DNA of 64,000 nucleotides, from NCBI GenBank assembly GCA_025890175.1, contig JANPYM010000013.1:566013-630012 (forward strand). The letters are read 5' to 3'. The position numbers and the translations under genes were made by a program. The DNA comes from Ciborinia camelliae. Taxonomy: Eukaryota > Ascomycota > Leotiomycetes > Helotiales > Sclerotiniaceae. Below are positions 21,919-33,263 of the stretch, piece by piece; the first letter of the stretch is position 1; every line of letters starts with the position of its first letter. The notes beneath the pieces were generated by a model. That model was not told the DNA's origin and made no database searches. It saw nothing but the letters and a program-made list of their open reading frames with translations.

Positions 21919-22919
21919 TATACTCGCCGACTGTATCCACAACATGAAAATATCGGCATTTTTTTTGTTTTACTGGAAACAACCAAAGGCAAGGAGCTTC
22001 TCGACAACACTTCTCTCTAAGAATTTGGAAACTATGTATGCTTACGATGAATGATTTCAATCGAAACCACTGGAACAAAACCAAGAGAATCACTGTGAGG
22101 ACCAGAATTCTGGGGTTCTACCTCGTCAGCTTTCCCATTCTCATGCTTGCCTCTCCCTGGCTGCCATAGTCCGTTGGCATCCGGCTATCACTCTCATGTC
22201 TCCATGTTTGGCCAAGCTCTGATGTCGTTGGTATATCTGGCGAATCCCAAGTCATGACTGGGGTCTGGTTAGTCTACCACTGCCATGCGATTACTGCACA
22301 TGATATTAGTCCGATATGCTCGTCGCTTATCTAGAGGGATTACCAGCTCTAGCATACTAGGTAGGTCTGACATGTCCCCATGATTTATTGTTTCTGCCTC
22401 AGTTTATGTTGCTCTCCTACGTATTTCTTTTTCAGTTAGTTATTTTCAGAACATGAGTTCAAACAAGCTGCAGTAGGATATATATATCGCATTTCATGGT
22501 TCGATGCTTTTGGCTAGTACGTCCTTAATTAAGACACCCGCTCGTCGTTTAATACTTCGGACCCCACGTCCGCTGGAGAAGCCTGATCAAGTGAAGATCC
22601 AGGCAAATCTCATCTATCATTTGAATTGCATGCATGTAACTCTGAATGTGACAGTTGCACAAACTTATGGTCTTTTCGGCATAACCCTGACCGACGGAAA
22701 AACTTTGGAAAACAATGCGACTGAACTGGGAATGCGAGGGCCAAGACTCGGCCATCTCTATACCCCTCAATGATCTCCTGTTTTCTGATTACATGTGAGT
22801 AAGCACGATATCAAACTTGGCTTAATAATCAATGCAACAGTAATATCTAGATTCGTACATATTTTGATACCTCCCTGCTTTGTTTCTATCCTGTATCACG
22901 GCTCACAAACTATATCAAG
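21919..22919. other. intergenic, no supported gene
   Basis: Spacer holding the MET8 3' flank and the promoter of the GH105 gene. A CTAGGTAGG element is at about 22358 and CGGACCCCACGTCCG, a CGG-N-CCG-type palindrome that could bind a Zn2Cys6 regulator, at about 22558. The 89-codon open frame at 22504-22773 spans it and shows no domain, so I leave it out. Confidence 0.45.
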
Positions 22920-24138
22920 ATGTGGTTTACTATTCTTCTCACGTGTGTATCTGCGTCTATAACAAATGTGGTTGGATCAGGGGCCGAAAATGCCACTATC
23001 AAGTATTCAAACTTAGTCTCCGATTCATTTATCAAAAGGGGAGTAGCTCAAACGGCGCAATACCCCCAGGCGGTGTTCTACCGAGGTGTCGAAATGACAT
23101 ATAATTCTACTGGAAATGCGACATATATCAACTGGGTGAAGTCCCAAATGGATTCTGCCGTATCCGCAAATGGATCAATCCTTAGCTACCCAACATACCC
23201 TGCATCCCTTGATGATGTCCGAATCGGGACAATCATCCTCGACACCTGGGCTCGAACCCACGAAACGAGGTACAAAGTTGCCGCCGACAGACTGCGCCAA
23301 CAATTCAATTACAATCCCCGAACAGCCTCCGGAGGCTTCTGGCATCGTGCACCCACATATCCGAATCAGATGTGGTTGGATGGCATTTTTATGGCCGATG
23401 TATTTTATGCTCAGTGGACTTCATACTTCGATGCTACCAATATTACCGCGTGGGATGATATCCTGTTGCAATATTCACTTATTGAACAACACTGCCGCAA
23501 TCATACCACAAATCTCATTGTTCACGGCTATGACGAAAGTAAATCACAAGTATGGGCTGATCCCGTGACGGGTGCATCGCCTAATGTATGGGATCGAGCA
23601 TTAGGATGGTATATGATGGCACTCGTTGATATTCTTGACTTTTTCCCAAAATCGCATGCTGGGTATGCACAACTTCTTAATTGGTTCGTCACTGCATCAG
23701 CAGGTGTAGCTGCTGCCCAAGATACGAAGGGGGGTTGGTGGCTAGTGATGAACGAACCCTATCCCGGTAAACCGAGAAATTATATCGAGTCTAGCGCTTC
23801 ATCAATGTTTGTATATGCAATCTTAAAGGGTGTTAGGAAGGGGTATTTGGGGAGCCAATATATAGCTCCTATGAAGAAGGGATATGAATATATTGCCGAG
23901 ACTTCTGTTGCGTTCAATGGGACGGACGGAACCGTGAACTGGGAGGGCACGGTTTTGGTAGGAAGTTTGGGATCGAATGCCACGTTCGAGGTTAGTTCAT
24001 TACATACATTTATATATGGCAATCTGACTGGCGTTTCTTTAGTACTACACCTCGATAGCGGTTGATGAGAATGATATGAAGGGTGCTGGGCCGTTTGTTT
24101 ATGCTAGTGTGGAGTATGAACAGCTGGCGACATACTGA
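22920..24138 (+). CDS. GH105 unsaturated rhamnogalacturonyl hydrolase, secreted
   Basis: Exons 22920-23990 and 24043-24138 are joined by a 52-bp GTTAGT...TTAG intron and encode 388 residues. Residues 1-20 (MWFTILLTCVSASITNVVGS) look like a signal peptide. The family core follows: FWHRAPTYPNQMWLDGIFMAD with the likely catalytic Asp (D154), WDRALGWYMMALVDILDFFP, a GGWW strand and NYIESSASSMFVYAILKGVR. The second exon supplies the conserved last strand and helix (YYTSIAVDENDMKGAGPFVYAS). Several NxT/S sequons suit a secreted glycoprotein. GH105 enzymes remove the unsaturated galacturonic acid left by rhamnogalacturonan lyases, so this is part of pectin degradation. Related families (GH88) are less likely given the MWLDGIFM motif. 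No other pectinase gene is nearby. Confidence 0.9.
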
Positions 24139-24520
24139 TAATTTCAGAATGGATAATTTGGCGGAATCTGGAACCTGATCATTATTTACCACTCCGATTG
24201 GCTAACTGTTAAAAATTCGCCTCGAGTATCGGTTATGCCCCGGCTAGACCTCAGACGGGAATTGAAGAAACATTCAAAGGCATCTTCATTCTTCTAGACC
24301 ATATTTCAAGCCTTGATTGTGCAATGAACATGAATTTTTGTTACCCTTGCTCCTTTTAGGTTTCTTCTAAAATTATACATACGTAAGCGGAATCTAAGCC
24401 ATTCTACCCCAAAAAGAGAGGAGGCGTTTCCAACATGTGATTTACATGTGACTTAAATTTAAGTATAGAGCCCAGGTTTCCCAGGCCTTCGTAGGTAGTC
24501 TTCTGGTCTTCAGATATCAT
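24139..24520. other. intergenic between convergent genes
   Basis: Convergent 3' flanks of the GH105 and GST genes. I see nothing else in these 382 bases. Confidence 0.5.
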
Positions 24521-25305
24521 CTACAAATGAGACTGTAGATGTTCCATCTGGGGCCAAGCAGTCAAATCATACCCATTACCCTTCTCGATACTCCGTTTCC
24601 AGGCAGGCCTCTCATAACACTTTTCCAACCAAGCATTCAGCGCCGGAAACTCCTTTTCCAAATCCACCCACTTTCTCTGCTTAATTAGCGCCATCGGAAA
24701 CTCAAGCATAATATCTGCCCGTCCCGGATTCTTCCCCATCAAAAATCCCCCCTCGGGACCTTCCTTTAATTCCTTCTCCAAATCCCCCAATACCTTCCTT
24801 ATAGCCGGCCCATCAAATCGCTTCCCCATCGGCCCAGCGCCATTCCCAAGTGCGTTGAAATCAAGCATGAGCATCACGGTTGTTGCTACATTAAGGCTGG
24901 TCAGGGTGATACTTGATAATACTTCATCGCGTACCCAGTCACCGTTTCGGAGGCCGAAATTATCGGCGGTGTCGAAGGTTCGGATCAGATAGGTTGCTAT
25001 AGCGAGGGATTCGGGAATGTAGCGGTTTCGATCTTTGGGGCCGGTGATTAGGAGGGGAGCTTTACCGTAATGGCCGGTTGCTTGGAGGGAAGGGGGTGCG
25101 AGGAAGGGGGCTTTGGGGTCGGTGAGGGGGTTGCGGGTGTGGAGTTGAAGGGTGTAGGGGATGGAGAGTTCTTCGAGGAGCCAGAAGATACGTTGGGATT
25201 GGGAGTCCTTGGATGGGTAGTAAGTGGGAAGGTATTAGGAAGACGATGGGGGCTTGAAAAGCTGCTTACATTGAGGTGGTGGAATGTGGGAGTATTGTCA
25301 GTCAT
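24521..25305 (-). CDS. glutathione S-transferase (fungal Gtt/Ure2-like group)
   Basis: Exons 25305-25270 and 25207-24521, joined by a 61-bp GTAAGC...CAAG intron, encode 240 residues. The N-terminal thioredoxin-like domain has SQRIFWLLEELSIPYTLQLH, a GHYGKAPLLI segment with the cis-Pro region, and RYIPESLAIATYLI with the Glu-Ser that contacts the gamma-glutamyl group. The C-terminal helical domain contains FLMGKNPGRADIMLEFPM, the family N-capping box and hydrophobic staple, and ALNAWLEKCYERPAWKRSI. It conjugates or reduces substrates with glutathione in the cytosol, as in stress defence or detoxification. Its substrate cannot be read from sequence. The short first exon is usual for this group. 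Confidence 0.88.
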
Positions 25306-25858
25306 TTTGCTGGTTTAGAATGATGGAATGGTTCGAAATAAAAGTGAAGATACTACACGAGAAACAGGAGATATTCTATTTATATTTAATACTTGAAAAG
25401 ATTCAAAATTTTGCTCTAAAAGAGTTCGATGCGTTAAATATAAAGGAATGCAAAGCCGTAGATAAAAGGGGATCCACACGATTCGGCTAAGGAAGAGACC
25501 TCGGGATTTGCCGACTAGCATACCCACTAGCTCTGCCCAGTCGGACATAAGAGAAACCTTAATAGATCCAATTCGTTATCGTTATCAACATCGTCAGATC
25601 CGTCAGGAAAAGGGGGTCGCTAGATCACATGTTGTTTATATTTGAGCTGAAAAATCATATCACTTGGAAGTTAGCACATTCATATTGGAAACAAAAGGAT
25701 AAGGGGTAATAGAAAAGATACTTATGGTTTAATAATGAAGTTATTTTTGGGGGTATTTTTATTAGGTATAAAGAGTGCAGAAGAATCTACACTCATCAGG
25801 TGTTTTAGGAGTTGCCGCCAGCGACTTTAACCCCAATTCGAGATCTGGTTGAACCTCC
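25306..25858. other. intergenic, no supported gene
   Basis: GST promoter and AT-rich spacer. No motif stands out. Confidence 0.45.
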
Positions 25859-26845
25859 TCAGATCCACGTATTCATTCCATGGATCCGATGCTTTCCTGT
25901 ATTTATATACAATCCAATATCTGCAGTCTGTCGTTTCACCTTCCTCTCTCCACCATCCATTCGTTCTCTCACGTTCTCGTCTATTTGCTCGTCGGCGGCT
26001 AGCTCGGCTTGTGCTTGACTTTGGCTTTGGGATGGGACAAATTCGAGGCATTCTGCAGAAAGACTCGAGATCTTTGCACCTGGACGGATCACGACCTCTG
26101 GAATTGTGAAATCCAGCACCTCATCAGGAGAAGGTGTTTTCCTCTTCTAAAACATACTCAAAAGACGATCTTTCCACGCGCTTCTTTTCTCCAGCGAGTC
26201 AATTTGATGTGGCAATTCACAGTCCGTGTCTTGAACAATGAACTGGTTCAACTTATTAAAGGGAAAATGCATGAATTCCAGATTTTCTTCATCATCTTAA
26301 TCAGGTGAAAATGTCTCAAAATGCATATGGTTCAAGTCCCAGAATGGATTCAAGAAAACATATGGACTCGCTTGAACTTTTCCGACAAGGGCAGGGTAAA
26401 TGACCATTGCCCCTAGCAGCCCTCCTTCGCGTAAGTGGAGACTGTTTCTGGCAGCCTGGGAGATTTCCTCACGAGTCGAACGAAGAGAATCATAGCACAA
26501 CACGTTAAGGTCTGGGTTGAAGAGGATTGTGGGGCGCACACCTTCATCAATTCTCTTGGAGCGGCAATCTTCAAGTGAAAGTCCTATGTCCTGGTAGAGG
26601 TCGGCCACCGCTGCTTCGCTTTCTGCCTACGAAGAAAGCAAAAGCAGATCAGGACAAGGTGTCGTTTCGAAAGTCTCCTTTCTCCAACATTCTTCTTTGA
26701 TCAGCCGAGGAGTCAAACCCAGTTTCCAAATCATGACTCGGAGCTCCGCTGGGAGTTAAAAGAAACATGTGAATCGAGGCTCAGGTTCAACATCCAGCGT
26801 TGTAATCGCGAACTCTCGGAACGCATCCAACACAAAAGAATCCAT
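25859..26845 (-). pseudogene. 2EXR-type protein reading frame with four in-frame stops
   Basis: One unbroken frame of 329 codons runs from an ATG at 26845 to a TGA at 25859, interrupted only by TAA (26756-26758), TAG (26627-26629), TAA (26297-26299) and TAG (26147-26149). The start MDSFVLDAFREFAITTLDV and then CFF-stop-LPAELRVMIWKLGL match the 2EXR domain, whose signature is F..LP.ELR..IW. RPTILFNPDLNVLCYDSL matches its second conserved part. The rest is acidic and Gln/Ser-rich and looks translated (EVVIRPGAKISSLSAECLEF). No frameshift is needed. All four stops could come from CAA or CAG (Gln) by one C-to-T change. Splicing them out would remove conserved residues. It is most likely a recently inactivated gene. 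Stop readthrough or RNA editing is less likely, and TAA would not be repaired by a single A-to-I edit. Function of 2EXR proteins is unknown. Confidence 0.65.
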
Positions 26846-27498
26846 TGTGAAAGTGGGATTTTCAAAGTAAGTTCTTGGTTTTGTTGGTAGGATGATGTGT
26901 TGAAATGTGAAAGTTTGATAAGTAGCTTGTTGTGATAATCTGATTGATGGTGATGATTGATTTCCATGCCAAGTTCTTTGTAATAATCAAATCAAGAACA
27001 AACTTCCTCGAGAACAATCAATTATGAGAGTTAATGAAAGTCAATCTCCTATTATGAATGATAGGAGAAATATACTAGATATCTCGTTGTTCATATTGAC
27101 TTTATCTACTAGAATAATATTTATTATGAGAACGCCGAGAGTAGTATCTGTTAGCTCTTGAGTAGGCCCTTGAAGATTTGGGGAAAAATCACAAGCATTT
27201 TTGAGCAAGAATTTAGATACAGGTACAGCGGGGGATAATAGATGAATGCTCTAGAGGGCAATTCATATGTTAGCTCTTGAGTGGGCCCTTGATATTAAGC
27301 CCCTTATTAATTCATCACGGAAAATATAGTAAGGAATACTTCCTTTCCATAAAATTTGACTAATTATAAGTCACTCCGAGTCATACTACTCAAGCTCCTA
27401 GTATCAGAGAGAGAATTATCATTCCTCCCATGGCAAATTGATTATCATGCTCTGAAATGTAAGATCAGTCTCGATGAAAGAAAGCCAAGGCATACACT
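26846..27498. other. intergenic with spaced direct repeat
   Basis: AT-rich spacer. A 25-bp direct repeat, TTAGCTCTTGAGTRGGCCCT plus TGA, occurs at about 27149 and 27270, 121 bp apart, with one mismatch. No gene is seen. Confidence 0.5.
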
Positions 27499-29949
27499 TC
27501 AACCCATATTCCCAGAACTCCACCAGTCCTCGACATTCCCCATACCATCCCCTCTCTGATGGAAAAAGCTTTCTGCCAAAACCGCCAATTCATCATCGGA
27601 ATAATGAAATGACGGTTGAACAAACTCTTGCTCTTGCCCTATCATTCCATTTTCGCCAAGATTCACCACGCTATTGCTTACTGAATTGGGGCCAGAACCC
27701 TCAAAATCTTGTCTGTCGACCCTAGTTGGTTCAGGCAATGATGATGCGTGGCTGATTTCATGAGTTGTGGGAATTGAACCTGAATATAAGGATGGTCCGA
27801 ACAGACGACGAGCCGAAGTTGGTATTTCGCTTGATGAAGAGTATTCTAGAATTTCCCAGAACTGACCAAGGTCGATAAGAAGACTGCGGTTGGGCGTTTG
27901 AGGTGGTGCATCTGAATTTGTGTATGTAGATGAAACTGTATCGCAAAGCCGCTGGAGCTTTTCTGCCTATTTCATTGTTAGCAATGAATGAAATACTCAA
28001 AGAGCGTTTAACCAACCATTCGAGCAACATGGGGCCACTCTTTGAAATCTCGAATGAACCTCAGACACTTATCGAAATTGTCCCGTTTTTCTTGTCGCAC
28101 AATGGGGTCCTCGGCAAAGCACTCCTGTAAATATATTGTTGCAATGATCGCTACACAATGAGCGAGAAATGGGTCAGAAACTTTGAAGGATTTAACTTCC
28201 AACATATCGATATATCTGATGACCCAGCTAGCATGTGACGAGATCAGATCTGAAATATGCTGTAAGAAAATCTCAGGGATGGCAGATTTGATGTTTTTCA
28301 ATCGAAGTGACAACAAGAGTGGATTGTTTAGAAGACAGAGGTTTGTGTGATACAAGAATTGAATAAATAGCCAAGGGCCCCAATAGTCTCGGTTGGCATG
28401 CAGATCTTCGGTTGATCTTTGAGAGAATTTGGCTGATTTAAAGCGATGAATTTGTGAGGTACGAGTCTCAAAATCCATTTGCTGAGCCATTATTAATGCA
28501 TAATCTGACTGAGGTGACCATGGGGGTAAAGTACTAGGGTTTCCACGTCTTCTCGCATAACGTGTAATTTTGAACCACACTTCACTGAGTTGAATTGCAT
28601 ATGCAACGACACCTTTATCTTGAGTATCAGGGATAGCAAACTCCGGGGATGAGAGATCTGGAGTTTCTCCGCTCGAAAACTGGGCAGGATTTAATGGTTT
28701 CCCAGTCGTTTCTGGATACCAAGGAAAATTCTCCTCGCCTGCGAAATCTATGACGCTGAATTCGGCGCCATGTAATCTCTTGAGAAGGAATAAACTCCAA
28801 AAGCATCGTCGGCGTTCTTCACGAAGCAAATCAGGTAAAGGAGCCTGACTCTCTGTTGTGAGACCTGCATTGTGGGCCAGACTCATGGCCAGACTACTGT
28901 GCACGCTTGCTTGTCGTGTATTTCCATCTAACACGTGTTAGTTGCGCGTGATTTTCCAGGCGAGTACTACGTACTAGTAAAGTCTACTAGACTAAGTAGG
29001 CACAAAGACTGTAGTGTCGAAAGTTCTACCCGACCTCCGAATATCCTGCCTGAGATAATCGATCGAGCTGCTTCTACATATCCAGCGACAAGCTCGGATT
29101 GATTATCGCGGAAAATCTCGTCATCCGAGAAGCGCATTGCCAAAGCTAGGACCGAGAAAATCACCTCTGGGTCGCGTTCGTTGAGTGTTTCAACAAATCT
29201 CTTTCGACAAAAGACAGGAAGCGGTTGGCAATCGCAATAAAGCAGGTAAGTTTTCGCGATACTTATGATTGCCTCAAATGGTGGCAGCTTGCTGTAATCT
29301 GATCAGTATTACGATTGTTTAAACAACTGCACATAAATTTCTCACCTACTCGAAAGTCTAAATACATTTGGTGTCCTCATTATCTGTTCCGAATGTGACA
29401 AAAGAGGAGAATTCAAAATATGCCTTGATGTGCTCCTGCTCATGGATACTTGATTTGCAAGAACCTCTGCAAGTTGAGCCTCGACTGATTTCAGTCTATC
29501 TTCCTGGTAGGTCTCATCAGTACCGGATGCTCACACTTAAAAGGTCTTGACTTACCAAATTTACATCACTAGATGATCTGAATGTCTCTTGTACCCGGCT
29601 AGGTGAAAGCATTGGGGACCTCTCAATTGAGGTTCTCCCGTTCACATGATTTGATCCATCATTAGCATAATAACAATTCTGTCTTAGTCTCGCACAATGT
29701 GAGCATATTGGCTTCTCGCCTGGACATCTCGTTTTCTTGCGCCTGATCACGGTTGTTACTCAGTCAACGCAATTTAATATGTACAGATTTTATGTTCTCA
29801 ATCCCCACATCTCATGCTCGCTGTCATCTCAGTTTATAAAACACTATTACGTACCGACATGGCTCACATGCTTGGCGAATACGTTTTGCAGGACGTTCTG
29901 ACATTGAAGCACTTTCGATGAAATGTGCAAAGAGATTGAGGTCGTTCAT
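27499..29949 (-). CDS. Zn2Cys6 transcription factor with fungal_trans domain
   Basis: Six exons give 711 residues: 29949-29855, 29742-29556, 29503-29346, 29291-28975, 28927-28017 and 27966-27499. All phases agree. The binuclear zinc cluster is C28-x2-C31-x6-C38-x6-C45-x2-C48-x6-C55 (CEPCRRKKTRC...CSHCARLRQNC), split by intron 1. A short coiled-coil-like stretch (EDRLKSVEAQLAEVLANQ) follows. The middle holds the fungal_trans region, with LSTLQSLCLLSLVDF, ASVHSSLAMSLAHNAGL and REERRRCFWSLFLLKRL. The C-terminus is acidic and Ser-rich, an activation-domain-like composition. It is a nuclear DNA-binding regulator. It lies next to, and on the same strand as, the FAD monooxygenase (365 bp from its stop), with a formamidase-like gene beyond, which suggests it may control them. 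An in-frame downstream Met (MSERPAKR) is an alternative start. Confidence 0.92.
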
Positions 29950-30313
29950 CTAACATGATATTGGTAGTAAATTGCCCGGCGTGAGTGGGATAAAGTTATT
30001 TTGTTGATAAAAGACACTAGTATGTCCTGAATATGCCACTAAGCCAGATTTGGTCAAATAAAGAAGCAGGGATTCCCGGCGGAGAACGGAACGGCCGGAT
30101 GTTGTTCGGATAATCTCCTTTTTTCTATGTGTAGATGGTTGGAATGTCTTATCTGATTATTTGCATCATGAGTGAGTTCAGATGAGAATATAGATCATGC
30201 AGCCATTCTGAAAAGTCTAAATATTGGCAAATGGTACGAAGTAGGGTATCCAACATTCAAAGTACTCCTTAATGTACTCCTCAAAAATCCAATGAACAGA
30301 AAACCGGAAAAGT
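29950..30313. other. intergenic upstream of the Zn2Cys6 gene
   Basis: 364-bp spacer. A CCCGGCGGAGAACGGAACGG segment at about 30077 contains CGG triplets of the kind Zn2Cys6 proteins bind. This could be autoregulatory, but that is only suggestive. Confidence 0.35.
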
Positions 30314-31675
30314 TTACAGGCTGGCCCTCATATCCACTTCTGCTTGTGTACCCAGAACTTTCCTCTCAATATCCAAATACATATCATATTCATTCATCTC
30401 CTCAATTGTTAATTTCTTTTTCTCATCCAAAACCTTGTAATTCGGGTTGTGAGTATTCGACGAGAATCCGATCCGTTCGTTGATATTCACCCTTGCACGA
30501 GCACTAGCTGCCTGTACTCGAGAAGCTCTAGGTCTGCGAATTTGCTCATATAGCTTTAGCCCATCGCTGATGCTTGCTGCTTTCGAATTTGCAAATTCAT
30601 ATTTCTGTCCGAAAATTATACCAAGCGCAGCGGCATCTTCCAAAGCCTGGCATGCTCCTTGACTTTGATCTGGGAGCATAGGGTGCGCTGCATCACCGAG
30701 AAGGCATGTAGTCCCCTTTTGCCAATACGGATATGGCTGATGAACGAATAGTCTCCATGGTTTCACATCCGTCGAGTTCTTGAATAACGCAAGGAGCTCA
30801 GGGTCGAGATCCGGAAATGGCTTGAGGATATCCTCAACTGTAAGGTTAATGTTCCAGCCTTCACCGGCATGGGGACTTTCGTTTGTTGGGAAGAAACAGT
30901 AGAATGAGTGAACTTCTCCGTCTCGGCATGGCGAGAACACAATCTTGTGAATTCCTTGCCCACCCCAAAATTCGATAGCACTATTTGGTGACAAATCTCG
31001 AAGCCCTAGTTTTCTTGCATCTTTCGTTTCGATAATGCAGTGCAGGCATGTAGATGTAGATAACTCTCGATCTGGCACAATTCCCAAAGTCTTCCGTACT
31101 TGTGACCCAATCCCATCTGCGCCAATTATCAAATCATGTTTGGCTTGTAGACCGTTTTCAAAAGTAGCGATCCCCTGTCCATGATCGATATCGGCGCATT
31201 TATGGTTGCACTTCAAAATTGCTGGTATGCCGGAATGATCTGGTCCGGTGGCAGAGTCCATCAACATCTCATGCATGTTGACTCGATGAAACATGTTATA
31301 AACATATCCCCATCTATCCTTATAATCTGCCAAATCGTATTCGTTTTGAACCTGTCCCGTTCTCCAATCATGCGATATGAGTTTTTGTAGAACCACAGGT
31401 CGTCCAATTGAAATATTGACGCCCCATTCCTCCAGCCACTTGGTACCGTTCGCCGCACACGATATAGATGCACCAACTTCCCCAGCAAAATCTGCTCGTT
31501 CATATATTGTGACTCGGTGGCCGGCCTGTCGTAGACTTGTGGCTGCAGCAAGACCTCCTTTTCCGCCGGTTTTATTAGCTACTATGATTGGCTTCAAAGG
31601 AGATAAATGCATACCTATTCCACCACCAATGACACCAACATCCAACGCTCTCCAGGTTCTTTCCATTGAGCCCAT
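30314..31675 (-). CDS. FAD-dependent monooxygenase (salicylate hydroxylase-like, group A)
   Basis: Exons 31675-31615 and 31557-30314 encode 434 residues. The dinucleotide-binding motif DVGVIGGGIGGLAAATSLR (G17-x-G19-xx-G22) forms only when the 57-bp intron (GTATGC...AAAG) is removed, followed by acidic E40. The second signature, HDLIIGADGIGSQVRK, is the DG motif. The third, CLLGDAAHPMLPDQSQGACQ, is the GD motif that binds the FAD ribityl chain. These three motifs and the length fit group A flavoprotein aromatic hydroxylases of the salicylate 1-monooxygenase type, which use NAD(P)H and oxygen to hydroxylate an aromatic ring. The real substrate is not evident. A kynurenine 3-monooxygenase is possible from context but lacks the usual C-terminal membrane segment. 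The 57-bp intron has no stop and keeps frame, so retention would insert 19 residues in the FAD motif. Confidence 0.88.
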   Translation of the reverse strand: MGSMERTWRALDVGVIGGGIGMHLSPLKPIIVANKTGGKGGLAAATSLRQAGHRVTIYERADFAGEVGASISCAANGTKWLEEWGVNISIGRPVVLQKLISHDWRTGQVQNEYDLADYKDRWGYVYNMFHRVNMHEMLMDSATGPDHSGIPAILKCNHKCADIDHGQGIATFENGLQAKHDLIIGADGIGSQVRKTLGIVPDRELSTSTCLHCIIETKDARKLGLRDLSPNSAIEFWGGQGIHKIVFSPCRDGEVHSFYCFFPTNESPHAGEGWNINLTVEDILKPFPDLDPELLALFKNSTDVKPWRLFVHQPYPYWQKGTTCLLGDAAHPMLPDQSQGACQALEDAAALGIIFGQKYEFANSKAASISDGLKLYEQIRRPRASRVQAASARARVNINERIGFSSNTHNPNYKVLDEKKKLTIEEMNEYDMYLDIERKVLGTQAEVDMRASL

Positions 31676-32252
31676 ATTGATCGACACCGAAATATCGAAA
31701 AACTATACTATTATATGGGATATTGAAAAGCGTTGTACAACCTTAAACAGGCGATGTATATGAAAACAATTGAGATAAATGAAAGCTTGATTCAACAATG
31801 TAAGAGAAGGTAGAGAGTGCTTTACCTGCACACACTCTATTTAACTTCTCCATCGAGTCACCTCTGATTCTTACCTTCGATGAATACCTATCAGTCCCGA
31901 GGTGGTCAACACCCAATCTGCGACATCCTGAATCGCGGCCAACCCCTCACTTGATTGCCGTTAAGATAGGAGTGATTCGCAGGTACATGTGAAAACTAGA
32001 TAGTTTCCGTATCCGCTTCCGTGTTGAATGAACATTACGATTTCTGAAGGTGGGATGGATAAGTGAATCATTTTGAGCTCAACGGTAGCTTATGTAAGCT
32101 GATCCGCTTCCGATCCGTTAGCGTGATGTCAATGCGATTCCCCCTGTTAACCTTAGCATGCGGCAGGTTTATTGGTTTATTGAACATGAGTTGCCGTGCT
32201 TCTTGCGTTATTCACAAAGTCATATCATACAGATTGCAAAGTTGCAGTCTCC
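31676..32252. promoter_or_regulatory. divergent promoter, FAD monooxygenase / formamidase-like gene
   Basis: The 577-bp region separates two divergent start codons and may co-regulate them. It includes ATCCGCTTCCG-type repeats (about 32010, 32099 and 32109) that occur three times. No further element is recognisable. Confidence 0.4.
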
Positions 32253-33263
32253 ATGGCTACTATTGAAGATTCGTCACTCGATGCTGCCAGCAATCTTCTG
32301 AGAGAGGATGTCAAATATGCACAAGAGCATGACTTGCAGACCTTGAGTATCTACTCGGCAAGACACCACGAAGACGTCAAACCTCTCACGGGCGCCATCT
32401 CAAAACCTACCACAAACTCGTCCAAGATCCGGGTAATGTAAGTAACGCTAAATACATACATATGTCACATGCTTGCGTGTCTTCTATCATTTTAACATCT
32501 GTCCAGCTACATCCATGGAGGAGCATGGCGTGATCCACTTGTGACGTCCTCGTCTATCCTCCCAACGATTAATCGTCTTTTGTCTTCATCCATCGAATGC
32601 AAGATCGCCTCCTTTGTTTCAATCAATTATCGCCTCTCATCCCATCCATCCTTCCCTCAAGATTCTTCTTCAGTTCCTAAGCATACATACCGCAATGCCA
32701 AGCATCCTGATCACATATGGGACGTTTGTTCTGCGTTATCTTACCTACAATCCAAACACTCTATTGAAGATCAATATCTGCTTGTCGGTCACTCATGCGG
32801 CGCTACATTAGCAATGCAAATCCTAATGGGAAAGGAATTCCTGCATTCTTGCGGTATACCATATGAATCTCTAGATTTTAAGCTCCCACGATATGTTCTT
32901 GGTGTGGCTGGAATATACGATTTGAGATTACTTCGCGATACACACTCGCATCCTGCATACAATGAATTTCTTACAGAAGCTTTTGGGTCTAATGAGAAAG
33001 TTTGGGACGAAGTTTCCCCAGCGAGGTTTTCGAACTTTGATGAATTTGGAAAAAGTGGAAAAGTTCTTGCCTTTGCCACTTCACGAAATGATGAGCTAGT
33101 TGATGAGGAACAAATAGACGTTATGATGAGGAATGTGCAGGATATCGATGGTGGAGTAGTGGTAAAGAACCTCAAAAATATGTTGAAGGGAGCTCACAAC
33201 GAAATATGGGAGACGGGAGATCTGGCCGATGCGATAGACGAAATCTTACATCTATCTAACTAG
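32253..33263 (+). CDS. BNA7: alpha/beta hydrolase, kynurenine formamidase-like (Bna7)
   Basis: Exons 32253-32437 and 32507-33263, joined by a 69-bp intron (GTAAGT...CCAG), encode 313 residues. YIHGGAWRDP (H65-G66-G67) is the oxyanion-hole motif of the HSL/kynurenine formamidase group. LLVGHSCGATLAMQ carries the nucleophile S158 (GxSxG as GHSCG). A late Asp (in SRNDELVDEEQ) and the His of LKGAHNEIWE complete the triad. Length and motifs fit fungal Bna7, which converts N-formylkynurenine to kynurenine in tryptophan breakdown and NAD synthesis. It is divergent from an FAD monooxygenase and near a Zn2Cys6 factor, so it could instead be a cluster-specific paralogue rather than the housekeeping enzyme. 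The symbol is given by family; whether it is the sole orthologue is not known. Confidence 0.82.

Noticed and set aside
22504..22773. 89-codon frame upstream of the GH105 gene
   Set aside because: No domain, and a minus-strand frame of similar length overlaps it.
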